From the NCBI GenBank assembly GCA_018700255.1, contig JABISU010000045.1, positions 1-19,312 on the forward strand: a DNA stretch of 19,312 nucleotides, written 5' to 3'. A model generated the notes under the pieces. That model was given only the letters and a program-made list of their open reading frames with translations, had not been told where the DNA came from and searched no databases. Numbering within the stretch: position 1 is the first letter of the stretch; each line of letters opens with the position of its first letter. The stretch comes from Flavobacteriales bacterium (GTDB taxonomy: Bacteria; Bacteroidota; Bacteroidia; Flavobacteriales; UA16). Of the stretch, positions 1-7,255 are shown in pieces. The position numbers and the translations under genes are program-made.

Positions 1-174
1 GAAATTACCTGGGTTGAGTCGTGCTAATCCTTCAATTGCCACGCGAATCTGTTGTGGAGTTGCTCCTACCACTTCCCGTCTAAGCGTTACTGCAACAGAG
101 TGACCTGATACCACAGCGGCATCAAATCTACTTGCAATAAATTCTTGGATATTTGTGAGTGGATTTTTTTCCAT
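1..174 (-). CDS. Unidentified protein, N-terminal fragment
   Basis: A minus-strand reading frame starts with ATG at 174 and stays open to the window edge, giving the first 58 residues (beginning MEKNPLTNIQEFIASRF). The frame has no stop and its amino-acid mix looks like a real soluble protein: no signal peptide and no membrane segment are visible. I do not recognise the family from this fragment. It is divergent from the YqgE-family gene, whose start at 204 leaves only 29 bases between the two start codons, so any promoters must overlap one or both genes. The C-terminal part lies outside the window, so the product cannot be named. Confidence 0.6.
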   Translation of the reverse strand, partial: MEKNPLTNIQEFIASRFDAAVVSGHSVAVTLRREVVGATPQQIRVAIEGLARLNPGNF

Positions 175-203
175 TTGATTACAAATGTCGGAACTTTATC
201 GCA

Positions 204-773
204 ATGATTCGTTATAGCCCTAAAAAAACAAACCTACCTAAAATCGGAGACATTCTGTTGAGTGAACCTCTATTGAACGACCCATATTTTGGCAGGAAAG
301 CTGTTCTGCTTTGTGAGTATAATGAAGATGGGGCATTTGGTCTTGTTTTAAATAATTTCGTAACTGTTAACATTGAAGATATTCAACTTGACATTAAAAA
401 CACCAACCCACGATTTAGTGTTGGTGGGCCAGTAAACAGCTCAAACCTTTACTTCATTCACTCTTGTAAAGAAATTGAAAACTCTCACGAAATTGTTGAT
501 GGAATTTTCTTAGGAGGAGAGTTCACTAAACTTAAAGCTATGATTGAAGATGGGTACACTTCTTTCAGATTTTTCTTAGGATATTCTGGCTGGTCTGAAG
601 ATCAATTATCTGAAGAAATTAAAAGCCGGTCATGGTTTGTAACCCGAACGGGAGCTGATGAAATAATGTCAACCGATTTAGAGAACGACGAGTTTTGGAA
701 GAAACTCATCAATGGAATGGGACCTGGATTCTCACACATTGCTGAAGCACCTTTAGATCCAAGTTTAAACTAG
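204..773 (+). CDS. YqgE/AlgH family protein (UPF0301)
   Basis: The 189-residue product matches the YqgE/AlgH family over its full length and has the usual length of about 185 residues. Family features seen are the N-terminal GDILLSEPLL block, the AFGLVLN block, SVGGPV near the middle, DGIFLGG, and FFLGYSGWSEDQL followed by a Trp-containing SRSWFV segment. It is a soluble protein without signal peptide. The family is widespread but its biochemical role is not settled; AlgH was linked to alginate regulation in Pseudomonas. I chose the ATG at 204 because the open frame can be extended to an ATG at 159 only by overlapping the divergent gene that starts at 174, and the extra 15 residues do not fit the family. 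It ends 36 bases before the convergent DUF2797 gene. Confidence 0.9.
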   Translation: MIRYSPKKTNLPKIGDILLSEPLLNDPYFGRKAVLLCEYNEDGAFGLVLNNFVTVNIEDIQLDIKNTNPRFSVGGPVNSSNLYFIHSCKEIENSHEIVDGIFLGGEFTKLKAMIEDGYTSFRFFLGYSGWSEDQLSEEIKSRSWFVTRTGADEIMSTDLENDEFWKKLINGMGPGFSHIAEAPLDPSLN

Positions 774-809
774 GACTACACATTATAACAACTAGGGCAT
801 TTAACATCT

Positions 810-1640
810 CTATCCCACCTCAAGCTCAACACGACACCCTTCGTGAGCTCTGACGTTCATTACCCGTCCATCCTTAAAAATTAAGTACTGCCCTTTAATT
901 CCTGAAAGGACTCCCGAGCCCTCAGGGGATTTTGCAAGCTTTATACTCATGACTTTTGATGGGTAATGCTCAACAGGATAGTGAATCGCATGAACAGTAT
1001 CGTCGTCAGAAAAGAAAGGCTCGTAATTCATGCCTAAAATATCAAAACACTCATCTTTAAGTTCTAGAAGTTCATCAGGGTTTCGTGAGACATCCTTAAG
1101 CATCCCAAGCCAATATGTCTTGTCATTAATATACTCCTTTAAAGCAACCTCAATTTCTCCTGCGAGCTGTCTATAAGGGGTGACACATAAAATTATGCCT
1201 TCTACGGCTCCTTGGTCATTCCACCTAAACTGTTCTCTTCCGTAACCAGTCACACCAACTTTAAGTTGATTCGTCCTACTTAAATACACAATATGAGGCA
1301 CGTTGTGATATCGTTCCTCAAACTCTCTATCTCTTAATACTACACCTGTGTGAATTGTAGAGAGCTCAGGATTTATGATTGAGGGACATGAAATGGGAGA
1401 CTCGAAAAATGCCTTTTGGCTCATCCCCATTCTGTATGCCTGCTTCATAGGCTCCCCTGAAACCACACAGTTTACGACACCTTCAAACCTCCAACTTAAC
1501 TTACTCCCCACCCAGTCAATCATGTCGACTTTAGGTAATTGATCAAGCACATCGAACATCTGAAACTGGTATCCAACTCTTCCTCCATATGTGCTTGCTG
1601 GAGAAGCAATCATCTTCCTAATATTTCCCTTTAAAATCAT
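810..1640 (-). CDS. DUF2797 family protein
   Basis: The 276-residue product fits DUF2797, a family of unknown function. Recognised blocks include GEP near residue 62, KAFFESPISCP (77-86), INPELS (89-94), HIVYLSRTNQLKVGVTG (116-132), RWNDQGA (139-145), PYRQLAGEIEVALK (155-168) and DKTYW (173-177). Some members of the family carry several Cys pairs in the first half. Here that part has few Cys (58 and 85), as in the form I associate with Bacteroidota. The start at 1640 keeps a GNIRKM opening; a second Met at residue 10 is a possible alternative. It converges with the YqgE-family gene and is divergent from the T9SS-cargo gene. No signal peptide or membrane segment is visible. The function is not known. 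Confidence 0.85.
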   Translation of the reverse strand: MILKGNIRKMIASPASTYGGRVGYQFQMFDVLDQLPKVDMIDWVGSKLSWRFEGVVNCVVSGEPMKQAYRMGMSQKAFFESPISCPSIINPELSTIHTGVVLRDREFEERYHNVPHIVYLSRTNQLKVGVTGYGREQFRWNDQGAVEGIILCVTPYRQLAGEIEVALKEYINDKTYWLGMLKDVSRNPDELLELKDECFDILGMNYEPFFSDDDTVHAIHYPVEHYPSKVMSIKLAKSPEGSGVLSGIKGQYLIFKDGRVMNVRAHEGCRVELEVG

Positions 1641-1641
1641 A

Positions 1642-1673
1642 TTTCGAAAGTAATGGGATTTTTCTTAAATTTG
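1642..1673 (+). promoter_or_regulatory. Bacteroidota-type promoter of the T9SS-cargo gene
   Basis: A -33-like TTTC (1642-1645), a 20-base spacer and a perfect -7 element TAAATTTG (1666-1673) match the Bacteroidota sigma factor pattern TTTG-N19/20-TAnnTTTG. Transcription would begin near 1678-1680, about 30 bases before the ATG at 1708. The -33 element lies just next to the start codon of the divergent DUF2797 gene. Confidence 0.6.
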
Positions 1674-1707
1674 TAACTTAAATGACAATCTTACAATAAA
1701 GTTCAAT

Positions 1708-2613
1708 ATGAAACAATTTATACTCCCTTTTGCTATTCTTATTTTCGGTAGTGCCTTTGGCCAAACCCCTCTTTTTGAAGAGAACTTCGACTCTTATGCT
1801 GTTGGTGATTACATAGGTGTTGAAAGTTCTGTATTCACAACTTGGAGTGGAACTACTGGCGGAGACGAAGACGCTCAAGTAAGTGATGAGCAAGCTAACT
1901 CTGGCACTCAGTCATTAAAAATATTTGGCGCTGTTGCTGGAACCGGACCTATGGATATTTACCTACCTATAGGACTTGAGACTGCTTACGAAGTTAGTTA
2001 TAATATATACGTTCCATCTGGCTATTCGGCTTATATTAACGTTCAGGAGGCTTTAACACCTGCTGTAGGATGGGCATTTGATCTCGTATTTGCCGCTAAC
2101 GGGCAGATTGTTTTTAGCATAGACCAGGTAAATCTTTCATACGGTTCATTCACACCAGATGAGTGGACATCTGTTTCTCTTAGAATGGATCCTGTAAACG
2201 ACAGAGCTGAAATCTACATTGGTGGTGAGTACCTTGCTAACTTTGCTTTTGATGAGATTATTGGAGGCGTTAACTTCTTCGGATTCGGAGATGGAATTAC
2301 TGAGGGTCTTTACTACATTGATGATGTAGTAGTAGTTGAAACTGAAGACGTTATAAATGGAATTGAAGAAGCTACTCAACTTGATATAACTTTTGGCCCT
2401 AACCCAGCTAACAACTTCATACAGCTTTCAAGCAACGCTTCTAATGGCGTTGTTCGCATCATGGCTCTAAACGGTCAGATCGTTAAAGAAATCGCTACTA
2501 CTAATTTACTTTCTGGCACACGTATTGAACTTGACCTTGACAATGGTATCTACCTTGTAGAGCTTACATCAAACGGTAACCGCACAATGCGCAAGCTTGT
2601 AATTAGCAAGTAA
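1708..2613 (+). CDS. Secreted protein with T9SS type A sorting domain
   Basis: The 301-residue product starts with a Sec signal peptide (about residues 1-19, hydrophobic core then SAFGQ). Residues 20 to about 210 form a beta-rich domain beginning FEENFDSY, like the concanavalin/LamG-type or carbohydrate-binding domains found in Bacteroidota exoproteins; no catalytic motif is visible. From about residue 229 to the end there is a typical type IX secretion sorting domain: PNPANN, then VRIMALNGQIV, then NGIYLVEL, and a Lys-rich KLVISK tail. The protein should cross the inner membrane by Sec and the outer membrane by T9SS, ending on the surface or released. It is a single-gene unit with its own promoter (1642-1673) and terminator (2639-2670). 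The substrate or partner is unknown. Confidence 0.88.
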   Translation: MKQFILPFAILIFGSAFGQTPLFEENFDSYAVGDYIGVESSVFTTWSGTTGGDEDAQVSDEQANSGTQSLKIFGAVAGTGPMDIYLPIGLETAYEVSYNIYVPSGYSAYINVQEALTPAVGWAFDLVFAANGQIVFSIDQVNLSYGSFTPDEWTSVSLRMDPVNDRAEIYIGGEYLANFAFDEIIGGVNFFGFGDGITEGLYYIDDVVVVETEDVINGIEEATQLDITFGPNPANNFIQLSSNASNGVVRIMALNGQIVKEIATTNLLSGTRIELDLDNGIYLVELTSNGNRTMRKLVISK

Positions 2614-2638
2614 TTTTTTGCTGAACACTAATTTTTAA

Positions 2639-2670
2639 GGGCTACTCCAATACGGAGTGGCCCTTTTTTT
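2639..2670 (+). terminator. Rho-independent terminator after the T9SS-cargo gene
   Basis: A 10-bp stem (GGGCTACTCC with GGAGTGGCCC, one G-U pair), a 5-base loop (AATAC) and seven T bases directly after form a strong intrinsic terminator 25 bases after the stop codon. On the other strand the stem is not followed by a T run, so it probably works in one direction only. Confidence 0.92.
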
Positions 2671-2701
2671 ATGAAGACTGTTTTAAACACAGGTATATTC
2701 A

Positions 2702-3535
2702 CTAGTATTTGGCTAAAAACTGTTGAATAGCTTGAACCACTTCTATTGTGTGAGGCGGCAAATTCGCAGACTCCCAAGGATGAGAAGCCCCGAAAGTATG
2801 AGCCGCTCCAGGAATTACGACAAGCTTACCATAATTTGCCCAACCCGCAAGCTTTTGACCATCTGAGATATCCACTGCTTCATCTGAATCTCCGTGAATT
2901 ACAAGTAGTGGGGATTTCAGACTACGGATAGCTTTCTCAATATTGAGAGACTCACTATTCTCAATAAAATCTTCGTAGAATGTAAAAGAATGAGACAAAA
3001 CCTGCATGGTTCGGCCATTTAGGACTTCCAGTCGGTCTGAGGAACGCCATTTATTAAGAGCCTCACCAGAAGGAAAACGTGACTCGAAATCACAGACTGA
3101 AGCAAGCAAAATAAGTCCGTCCACATCAGCACTCGTCGCTGCGAGAGAGGCAATGCCTCCTCCTCTACTGTGGCCCATAACTATAAGCTGTTCTGATTCG
3201 TTAAGCATGCCTTCTCGAGTAAATTTTAGAACCGACTCTAGGTCGGACTTTTCGATGGAATATGTATTTTTTGACCAAGAAATTTCGTCAGAACAATCGA
3301 GAAGATTTGGCTTAATGTGCCCGTTGTGAGAGAAGTTGAATCTCACAAAATCCCACCCCTCTTTTGCCAGAGCATCACCCAATAAATCCCAAGCTCCCCA
3401 ATCCTTAAATCCCTTGTATCCATGAGCAAAAACAATTCGGCCCTTTCGTTCAATATTATCGACAGAATGATGAATATCACCGTGGATTTCGCCCAAAGCG
3501 CTAAGATGTGTGAAAGGAGCACGATAAATGTTCAT
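2702..3535 (-). CDS. Alpha/beta hydrolase family protein
   Basis: The 277-residue product has the alpha/beta hydrolase plan. An HG dipeptide (AHGY, residues 37-40) starts the oxyanion-hole loop, the nucleophile elbow GHSRGG places Ser123, an acidic residue candidate lies in HGDSDEAVD (214-222), and the likely catalytic His246 lies in AAHTFG. There is no signal peptide, so it is probably cytoplasmic. The sequence resembles the dienelactone hydrolase or serine aminopeptidase-like branch (short lid around residues 150-205), but the substrate cannot be told. It converges with the T9SS-cargo gene and is divergent from the thioredoxin-fold gene at 3578. A perfect minus-strand -7 element (complement of 3556-3563) lies 20 bases before the ATG, but I see no good -33 element. 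Confidence 0.87.
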   Translation of the reverse strand: MNIYRAPFTHLSALGEIHGDIHHSVDNIERKGRIVFAHGYKGFKDWGAWDLLGDALAKEGWDFVRFNFSHNGHIKPNLLDCSDEISWSKNTYSIEKSDLESVLKFTREGMLNESEQLIVMGHSRGGGIASLAATSADVDGLILLASVCDFESRFPSGEALNKWRSSDRLEVLNGRTMQVLSHSFTFYEDFIENSESLNIEKAIRSLKSPLLVIHGDSDEAVDISDGQKLAGWANYGKLVVIPGAAHTFGASHPWESANLPPHTIEVVQAIQQFLAKY

Positions 3536-3577
3536 CAGGTTGTAAATTGCATACTCAAAATTATAGCAAATTAGAGG

Positions 3578-5122
3578 ATGAGACTTAAATTAAGTTTATT
3601 TTTTACAATCGGTGCGCTTTCGTTCACAAATCTTTTAGCCCAAAGCTCAAACTCAAACGATATAGTCGTCACCGTCGAAGGTCTTGGCGCTGACTCTGTC
3701 TTTCTTGCTAACTACTACGGATCTCGACTATATTATAGTGATACGACTGTGGCTGACGTCAACGGACACTTCGTTTTCAAAGGCAAGCCATTTGACGAAT
3801 GTGGTAAGTACGCAGTAGTTCTCCCTGGACCTGTTTTCTTCGATATGATGTTGGTCTCTGAACCCATGGAGTTCAGAACTACAATGAAGAATCCGCAGGG
3901 AGATATGCAAATCATTCAAAGTGAGGAAAACAAGGTGTTTTATGATTACCTCAACTTTCTGAACAGTAAGAGAGAAGAACGCACCCCACATGATGCTGTC
4001 CTCAATGATTCTACTTCTTCTCCATTAAAAGTGGAAATCGCACGCAATGCCATGACAGTAATGAATTCCGAAGTATTGGAATATCAAGACGCTCTTATTG
4101 ACGACCCAAGAGATTACCTATTTGGCAAATATCTTGGTATGTTGCGAGAACCTCAAGTTCCCAATGCGCCATCAAATATTGAGGACGTTAGGTTTTGGAA
4201 TTACATGTGGTACAGAAACCACTACTGGGACAGGGTAGATTTCTCAGACTCAAGGTTAGTGAGAGACGGCAGCTTCCACAAAATGATAGAGATGTGGTGG
4301 GGACAAATCATTCCTCCAGACCCAGACACTCTGTTTTTCGAGGCGCAGAAACTTCTTGCACAAGTGGTAGGAAACGAGGATATGTTCAAATACATCCTTC
4401 ACCACATGACTTTCGAAAGCGAATCTTCTAAAGTTATGTGTATGGATAAAGTGTTTGTTGACCTTGTTAATGAATACTATGTTAAAGGGAAGGTGAAGTG
4501 GTTAGACGATAAGCAACTGGCGAAGATTGTCGATAGAGCTAAGGCTCTCAAATACTCTGTCTGTGGGAATATTGCGCACAACATAACTCTACCTGGATTA
4601 GACGGAACTACCTGGAAATCGCTTCACGATATAGAGGCGAAGTATACAGTGATGGTTATTTGGGAAAGCAGTTGTGGGCATTGTAAAAAAGAGATGCCTG
4701 TTCTGCAGCGTATTTACGAAGAATGGCACAATAAAGGGCTTGAGATTTACGCAATCGGGAATGATTTTGAACCTGAGCCATGGCTGGAATACTTAGAAAC
4801 AACGAATTACACGGATTGGATTCACGTGAGTGATAATCCTCTGATTAACGCTCAGGATAGCGCCGCAACACTTATTTATAGTAGAATTACAGATTTAGAG
4901 TCATTAAATTTCAGAACAACATTCGATGTCTTCTCAACACCTAAACTCTTTCTCCTTGACGAAAATAAAAAGATTTTAGCAAAACAAATCGGTGCCCTTC
5001 AGTTAGCTGAGATGCTTTACAGGCTTGAAGGTCTTGAACCTCCACACCCAGAGTTCTTCCTTTCCGAAGAAGCTATTGAGAAGATAAGACGCTCAGAAGA
5101 ACAAGATAAAAAGAAGCCCTAA
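3578..5122 (+). CDS. Periplasmic TlpA-like thioredoxin-fold protein with N-terminal DUF4369-like domain
   Basis: The 514-residue product begins with a signal peptide (about residues 1-21, ending LLAQ). Residues about 28-110 look like the DUF4369-type beta domain that often precedes thioredoxin domains in Bacteroidota. Residues about 115-325 form a helical Trp- and Tyr-rich middle region of the DUF5106 sort. The C-terminal 150 residues are a TlpA/AhpC-type thioredoxin fold with the redox motif CGHC (366-369) and a likely cis-Pro in STPK (Pro455). It should act outside the inner membrane as a thiol-disulfide oxidoreductase, for example in protein disulfide reduction or cytochrome maturation; the partner is unknown. 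The C-terminal tail is charged. The methyltransferase gene follows 41 bases later on the same strand. Confidence 0.85.
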   Translation: MRLKLSLFFTIGALSFTNLLAQSSNSNDIVVTVEGLGADSVFLANYYGSRLYYSDTTVADVNGHFVFKGKPFDECGKYAVVLPGPVFFDMMLVSEPMEFRTTMKNPQGDMQIIQSEENKVFYDYLNFLNSKREERTPHDAVLNDSTSSPLKVEIARNAMTVMNSEVLEYQDALIDDPRDYLFGKYLGMLREPQVPNAPSNIEDVRFWNYMWYRNHYWDRVDFSDSRLVRDGSFHKMIEMWWGQIIPPDPDTLFFEAQKLLAQVVGNEDMFKYILHHMTFESESSKVMCMDKVFVDLVNEYYVKGKVKWLDDKQLAKIVDRAKALKYSVCGNIAHNITLPGLDGTTWKSLHDIEAKYTVMVIWESSCGHCKKEMPVLQRIYEEWHNKGLEIYAIGNDFEPEPWLEYLETTNYTDWIHVSDNPLINAQDSAATLIYSRITDLESLNFRTTFDVFSTPKLFLLDENKKILAKQIGALQLAEMLYRLEGLEPPHPEFFLSEEAIEKIRRSEEQDKKKP

Positions 5123-5163
5123 TCTCACCCCTACTCAATTAACTATGATAATTAATATATAAG

Positions 5164-5709
5164 ATGAGTCAAAGGCAATTTTTTAGATTATTTCTTAAAC
5201 AACCCACAGTTAATGCTTCAGTTACTCCCAGCTCTAAAAAAGCTGCAATTGGAATGGTAAAAGGGCTTGATTTAAGCAAAATGAAATACGTTGTGGAGCT
5301 GGGGCCTGGGACTGGTGTTTTTACAGATATACTAGCTAAAAGATTGCCTGCAAACTGTAAAATATTACTTATAGAATTGGAGGAAGAGTTTATTAAACCA
5401 TTGGAAAAGAGACTTGATAACCGATTCGAAGTGGTTAAATGTAGCGCTTGTAATTTATCATCACTTTTAAAGGACAGAGGTGTAAATAACGTTGACCTGG
5501 TTATTAGTGGACTGCCATACACATTGCCTAGTGACGTAAAAAAGACATTGTTTGCTACTCTTTTAGAGCTAACGAGAAATGGCACACACATGAGGTGGTT
5601 CACATACTTTCCATTTTTGATGAAAAGGCATTACTCCAGCTTTCCAATGAAAAAAGCTTGTTTCGTTTTGTGGAATTTCCCTCCTATGTGGATTTATTCA
5701 GTTAATTAA
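5164..5709 (+). CDS. SAM-dependent methyltransferase, phospholipid N-methyltransferase-like
   Basis: The 181-residue product opens with an FFRLFLKQP segment and a TPSSKKAA segment, as in the PmtA/COG3963 type of small methyltransferase. The SAM-binding motif I is VVELGPGTGVFT (43-54), an acidic motif II lies at LLIELEEEF (68-76), and GLPYTLP (116-122) follows the motif IV position. Related enzymes methylate phosphatidylethanolamine, and some members are annotated as rRNA adenine methyltransferase-like. The C-terminus contains aromatic-rich segments that may touch the membrane. No signal peptide is present. It may be co-transcribed with the thioredoxin-fold gene 41 bases upstream; I see no terminator or clear promoter in that gap. 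Lipid as substrate is inferred from family likeness only. Confidence 0.75.
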   Translation: MSQRQFFRLFLKQPTVNASVTPSSKKAAIGMVKGLDLSKMKYVVELGPGTGVFTDILAKRLPANCKILLIELEEEFIKPLEKRLDNRFEVVKCSACNLSSLLKDRGVNNVDLVISGLPYTLPSDVKKTLFATLLELTRNGTHMRWFTYFPFLMKRHYSSFPMKKACFVLWNFPPMWIYSVN

Positions 5710-5730
5710 TTACTGAGTGTGAACAAATAA

Positions 5731-5762
5731 TGTTGAATCTAGAAATTCCTTGACTACATTTG
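5731..5762 (+). promoter_or_regulatory. Promoter of the RRM RNA-binding gene
   Basis: TGTTG (5731-5735), a 19-base spacer and a perfect -7 element TACATTTG (5755-5762) match the Bacteroidota promoter pattern. Transcription would start near 5768, leaving an AT-rich leader of about 20 bases before the GTG start at 5788. Confidence 0.7.
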
Positions 5763-5787
5763 CATCGCATTTTTAATTATTTTTATT

Positions 5788-6048
5788 GTGAATATTTTTG
5801 TAGGAAATCTAGCTTGGGGCGTTGATGACGTCGTTTTAAAAGAAACATTTGAGGCTCACGGAGCTGTAGACAGCGCACGTGTGGTCCATGATCGCGAAAC
5901 TGGCCGCTCACGCGGTTTTGGCTTTGTAGAAATGCCTAACTCTGATGAGGGGCAATCAGCCATCGAGGCTCTCGAGGGTAAAGATGTAATGGGTCGTCCG
6001 ATCCGTTGCAACGAGAGTGAGCAACGCGAAAAGCGTCGTTCTTTCTAA
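5788..6048 (+). CDS. RRM-domain RNA-binding protein
   Basis: The 86-residue product is a single RNA recognition motif. RNP2 is IFVGNL (residues 3-8) and RNP1 is RGFGFVEM (about 42-49), so the key aromatic residues for stacking on RNA bases are present. A short basic tail (EQREKRRSF) follows. Such small glycine-poor RRM proteins are common in Bacteroidota and Cyanobacteria, often several per genome, and are thought to act as RNA chaperones or post-transcriptional regulators. The start is GTG: the RNP2 strand begins immediately after it, no in-frame ATG lies in the short leader, and the promoter at 5731-5762 places the RNA start only about 20 bases upstream. Codon use (CGT, CGC, GGT) looks like that of a well-expressed gene. 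A terminator follows at 6068. Confidence 0.93.
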   Translation: MNIFVGNLAWGVDDVVLKETFEAHGAVDSARVVHDRETGRSRGFGFVEMPNSDEGQSAIEALEGKDVMGRPIRCNESEQREKRRSF

Positions 6049-6067
6049 GAAACTAATACTTATAAGA

Positions 6068-6097
6068 AAGCCCCGACCATTAAGTCAGGGCTTTTTT
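6068..6097 (+). terminator. Rho-independent terminator after the RRM gene
   Basis: The arms AAGCCCCGAC (6068-6077) and GTCAGGGCTT (6084-6093) form a 10-bp stem with one C-A mismatch and a 6-base loop, followed by a run of six T bases. It lies 20 bases after the RRM stop codon and also separates this unit from the convergent tRNA gene. Confidence 0.88.
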
Positions 6098-6130
6098 ATG
6101 CCTTTTTTATCTAAATAAAAAAGAGTTTTG

Positions 6131-6204
6131 TAGCGAGAGGGGGGCTCGAACCCCCGACCTCAGGATTATGAATCCTGCGCTCTAACCAGCTGAGCTACCT
6201 CGCC
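6131..6204 (-). tRNA. tRNA-Met (anticodon CAT), elongator type
   Basis: Read on the minus strand, 74 bases fold as a complete cloverleaf: acceptor stem GGCGAGG with TCTCGCT (G-U pairs at both ends), D arm GCTC...GAGC, anticodon stem CAGGA/TCCTG around loop TTCATAA with anticodon CAT (complement of 6168-6170), and T stem GGGGG/CCCCC around TTCGAGC. The discriminator is A and the CCA end is not encoded. It is not the initiator tRNA, because the anticodon stem lacks three consecutive G-C pairs and the first acceptor pair is not the unpaired initiator type. A CAT anticodon could also mark an Ile tRNA with lysidine; the whole sequence looks more like elongator Met, but I cannot exclude Ile. Confidence 0.95.
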
Positions 6205-6214
6205 AAGAGGGGCG

Positions 6215-6222
6215 CAAAGATA
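6215..6222 (-). promoter_or_regulatory. -7 element of the tRNA-Met promoter
   Basis: The minus strand reads TATCTTTG, a perfect TAnnTTTG, 11 bases before the first base of the tRNA. The expected -33 element would fall near 6242-6246, where only a weak TGTGT is seen. Confidence 0.5.
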
Positions 6223-6482
6223 GTAAGGAGTTTTTAGTTTTACACATTAAATCAATGTAAAATCTAGGAAATATTTAGACAGAATCCTTACAAATCCCCC
6301 CTCCTATCATTTCGTTTCCGTTTTATATGTCTACTGAAACACTTTATATAATCTCGTCTATGAGTATTTCGTATTTGCTTACTATTTAGATAATAAAGGT
6401 GAATTAAACTTAGATCCTTCCGAGTGTGTTCGCCAAGACTTGAAATTTAAATTCAAAATCAAACCACTAAATGTGACTTAGG

Positions 6483-6515
6483 TTTGAATAGAGGGAAAGA
6501 TAAAAGATAAATTTG
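6483..6515 (+). promoter_or_regulatory. Promoter of the RIC (ytfE/scdA-like) gene
   Basis: TTTG (6483-6486), a 21-base spacer and TAAATTTG (6508-6515) match the Bacteroidota promoter. The start of transcription would be near 6520, about 22 bases before the ATG at 6542. A degenerate FNR-like box, GTGAC-TTAG-GTTTG (6473-6486), lies at the activator position, with a good left half only. Confidence 0.65.
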
Positions 6516-6541
6516 TCATCTTAAAAGAGAATTTGAAGATT

Positions 6542-7255
6542 ATGAGCAGTATTAGAACAAATATGAAAACTGTGGCATCGATTGTTGCAGACGATATGAG
6601 GACGGCGATGGTGTTCAAACGTCATGGGATAGATTTTTGTTGTGGAGGGGGGAAATCCGTAAGCGAAAGCTGTAAATCAAAAGGAATTGACCCTGAGATA
6701 GTATTTGGTGAAATAGAAAATTTAGAGATTAGTACTGCGGAATCAGACTTTAATAATATGCCACTAGATGATTTAGTAGAATACATCCTTACAAATCATC
6801 ACTCCTACGTTAAAGAGTCTTTACCGAGTATTATACAGTTTGCAAATAAGGTTGCAAAGGTTCATGGTCATGCTCAGCCAGAGACGGTAAAGATCGCTGA
6901 ATTATTTAATTTGATCTCTCAGGAATTAGAAATGCATCTTTTGAAAGAAGAGAGAATGCTATTCCCATATATTATAGAGCTAGTCCAAAGTAGGGGGTAT
7001 GGAGAGAGTGTCCAAGCACCATTTGGGACGGTAAAGAATCCTATTATAATGATGGAGCAAGAACATGAATCTGTAGGTGAGATTTTCAGAGAAATTGAAA
7101 GGCTAAGTAACAACTTTACACCCCCATCATATGCTTGCAGCACCTATAAAGCACTCTATTTTCATCTTAAAGAATTTCAAGATGACCTTCACATCCATAT
7201 TCATCTTGAAAATAATATTCTATTTCCAAAAGCGATAGATTTAGAACTTAATTAA
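6542..7255 (+). CDS. ric: Iron-sulfur cluster repair di-iron protein (RIC/YtfE/ScdA family)
   Basis: The 237-residue product has the two-part RIC layout: an N-terminal ScdA_N (DUF542) domain with GIDFCCGGG (Cys33-Cys34) and a C-terminal hemerythrin-like four-helix domain. The expected iron ligands are visible: His86 or His87, His108, His132 with Glu136 or Glu137 (MHLLKEER), His175 (EQEHE), and His219 with Glu223 (HIHLENN), in the same order as in E. coli YtfE. The family repairs iron-sulfur centres damaged by nitric oxide or peroxide and acts in the cytoplasm. The ATG at 6542 is preferred over an in-frame TTG at 6533. It has its own promoter and ends in a 4-base convergent overlap with the unknown gene that follows. 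Its place next to nitrate reductase fits protection from nitrosative damage. Confidence 0.94.
   Translation: MSSIRTNMKTVASIVADDMRTAMVFKRHGIDFCCGGGKSVSESCKSKGIDPEIVFGEIENLEISTAESDFNNMPLDDLVEYILTNHHSYVKESLPSIIQFANKVAKVHGHAQPETVKIAELFNLISQELEMHLLKEERMLFPYIIELVQSRGYGESVQAPFGTVKNPIIMMEQEHESVGEIFREIERLSNNFTPPSYACSTYKALYFHLKEFQDDLHIHIHLENNILFPKAIDLELN

Larger units (their letters stand above)
6205..6541. other. Intergenic region between the tRNA and RIC genes
   Basis: This 337-base stretch separates the divergent tRNA and RIC genes and has no convincing gene. It holds the tRNA -7 element, an imperfect inverted repeat at 6238-6262 (TTTTACACATT with AATGTAAAA), an AT-rich palindrome AATTTAAATT at 6444-6453 inside a looser TTGAA...TTCAA pair (6440-6456), and the RIC promoter at 6483-6515. 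Apart from a 20-codon frame at 6327-6389 that I do not believe, nothing else stands out. Confidence 0.7.

Noticed and set aside
159..203. Longer N-terminus for the YqgE-family protein from an ATG at 159
   Set aside because: It overlaps the divergent gene that starts at 174, and the extra residues do not fit the family start near KIGDILLSEPLL.
3006..3329. Open plus-strand frame of 107 codons inside the alpha/beta hydrolase gene
   Set aside because: The opposite strand carries a complete hydrolase with catalytic residues; the plus-strand product looks low in structure and has no promoter.
6327..6389. A 20-codon frame between the tRNA and RIC genes
   Set aside because: It is short, AT-rich and has no promoter or ribosome binding support; length is within chance.
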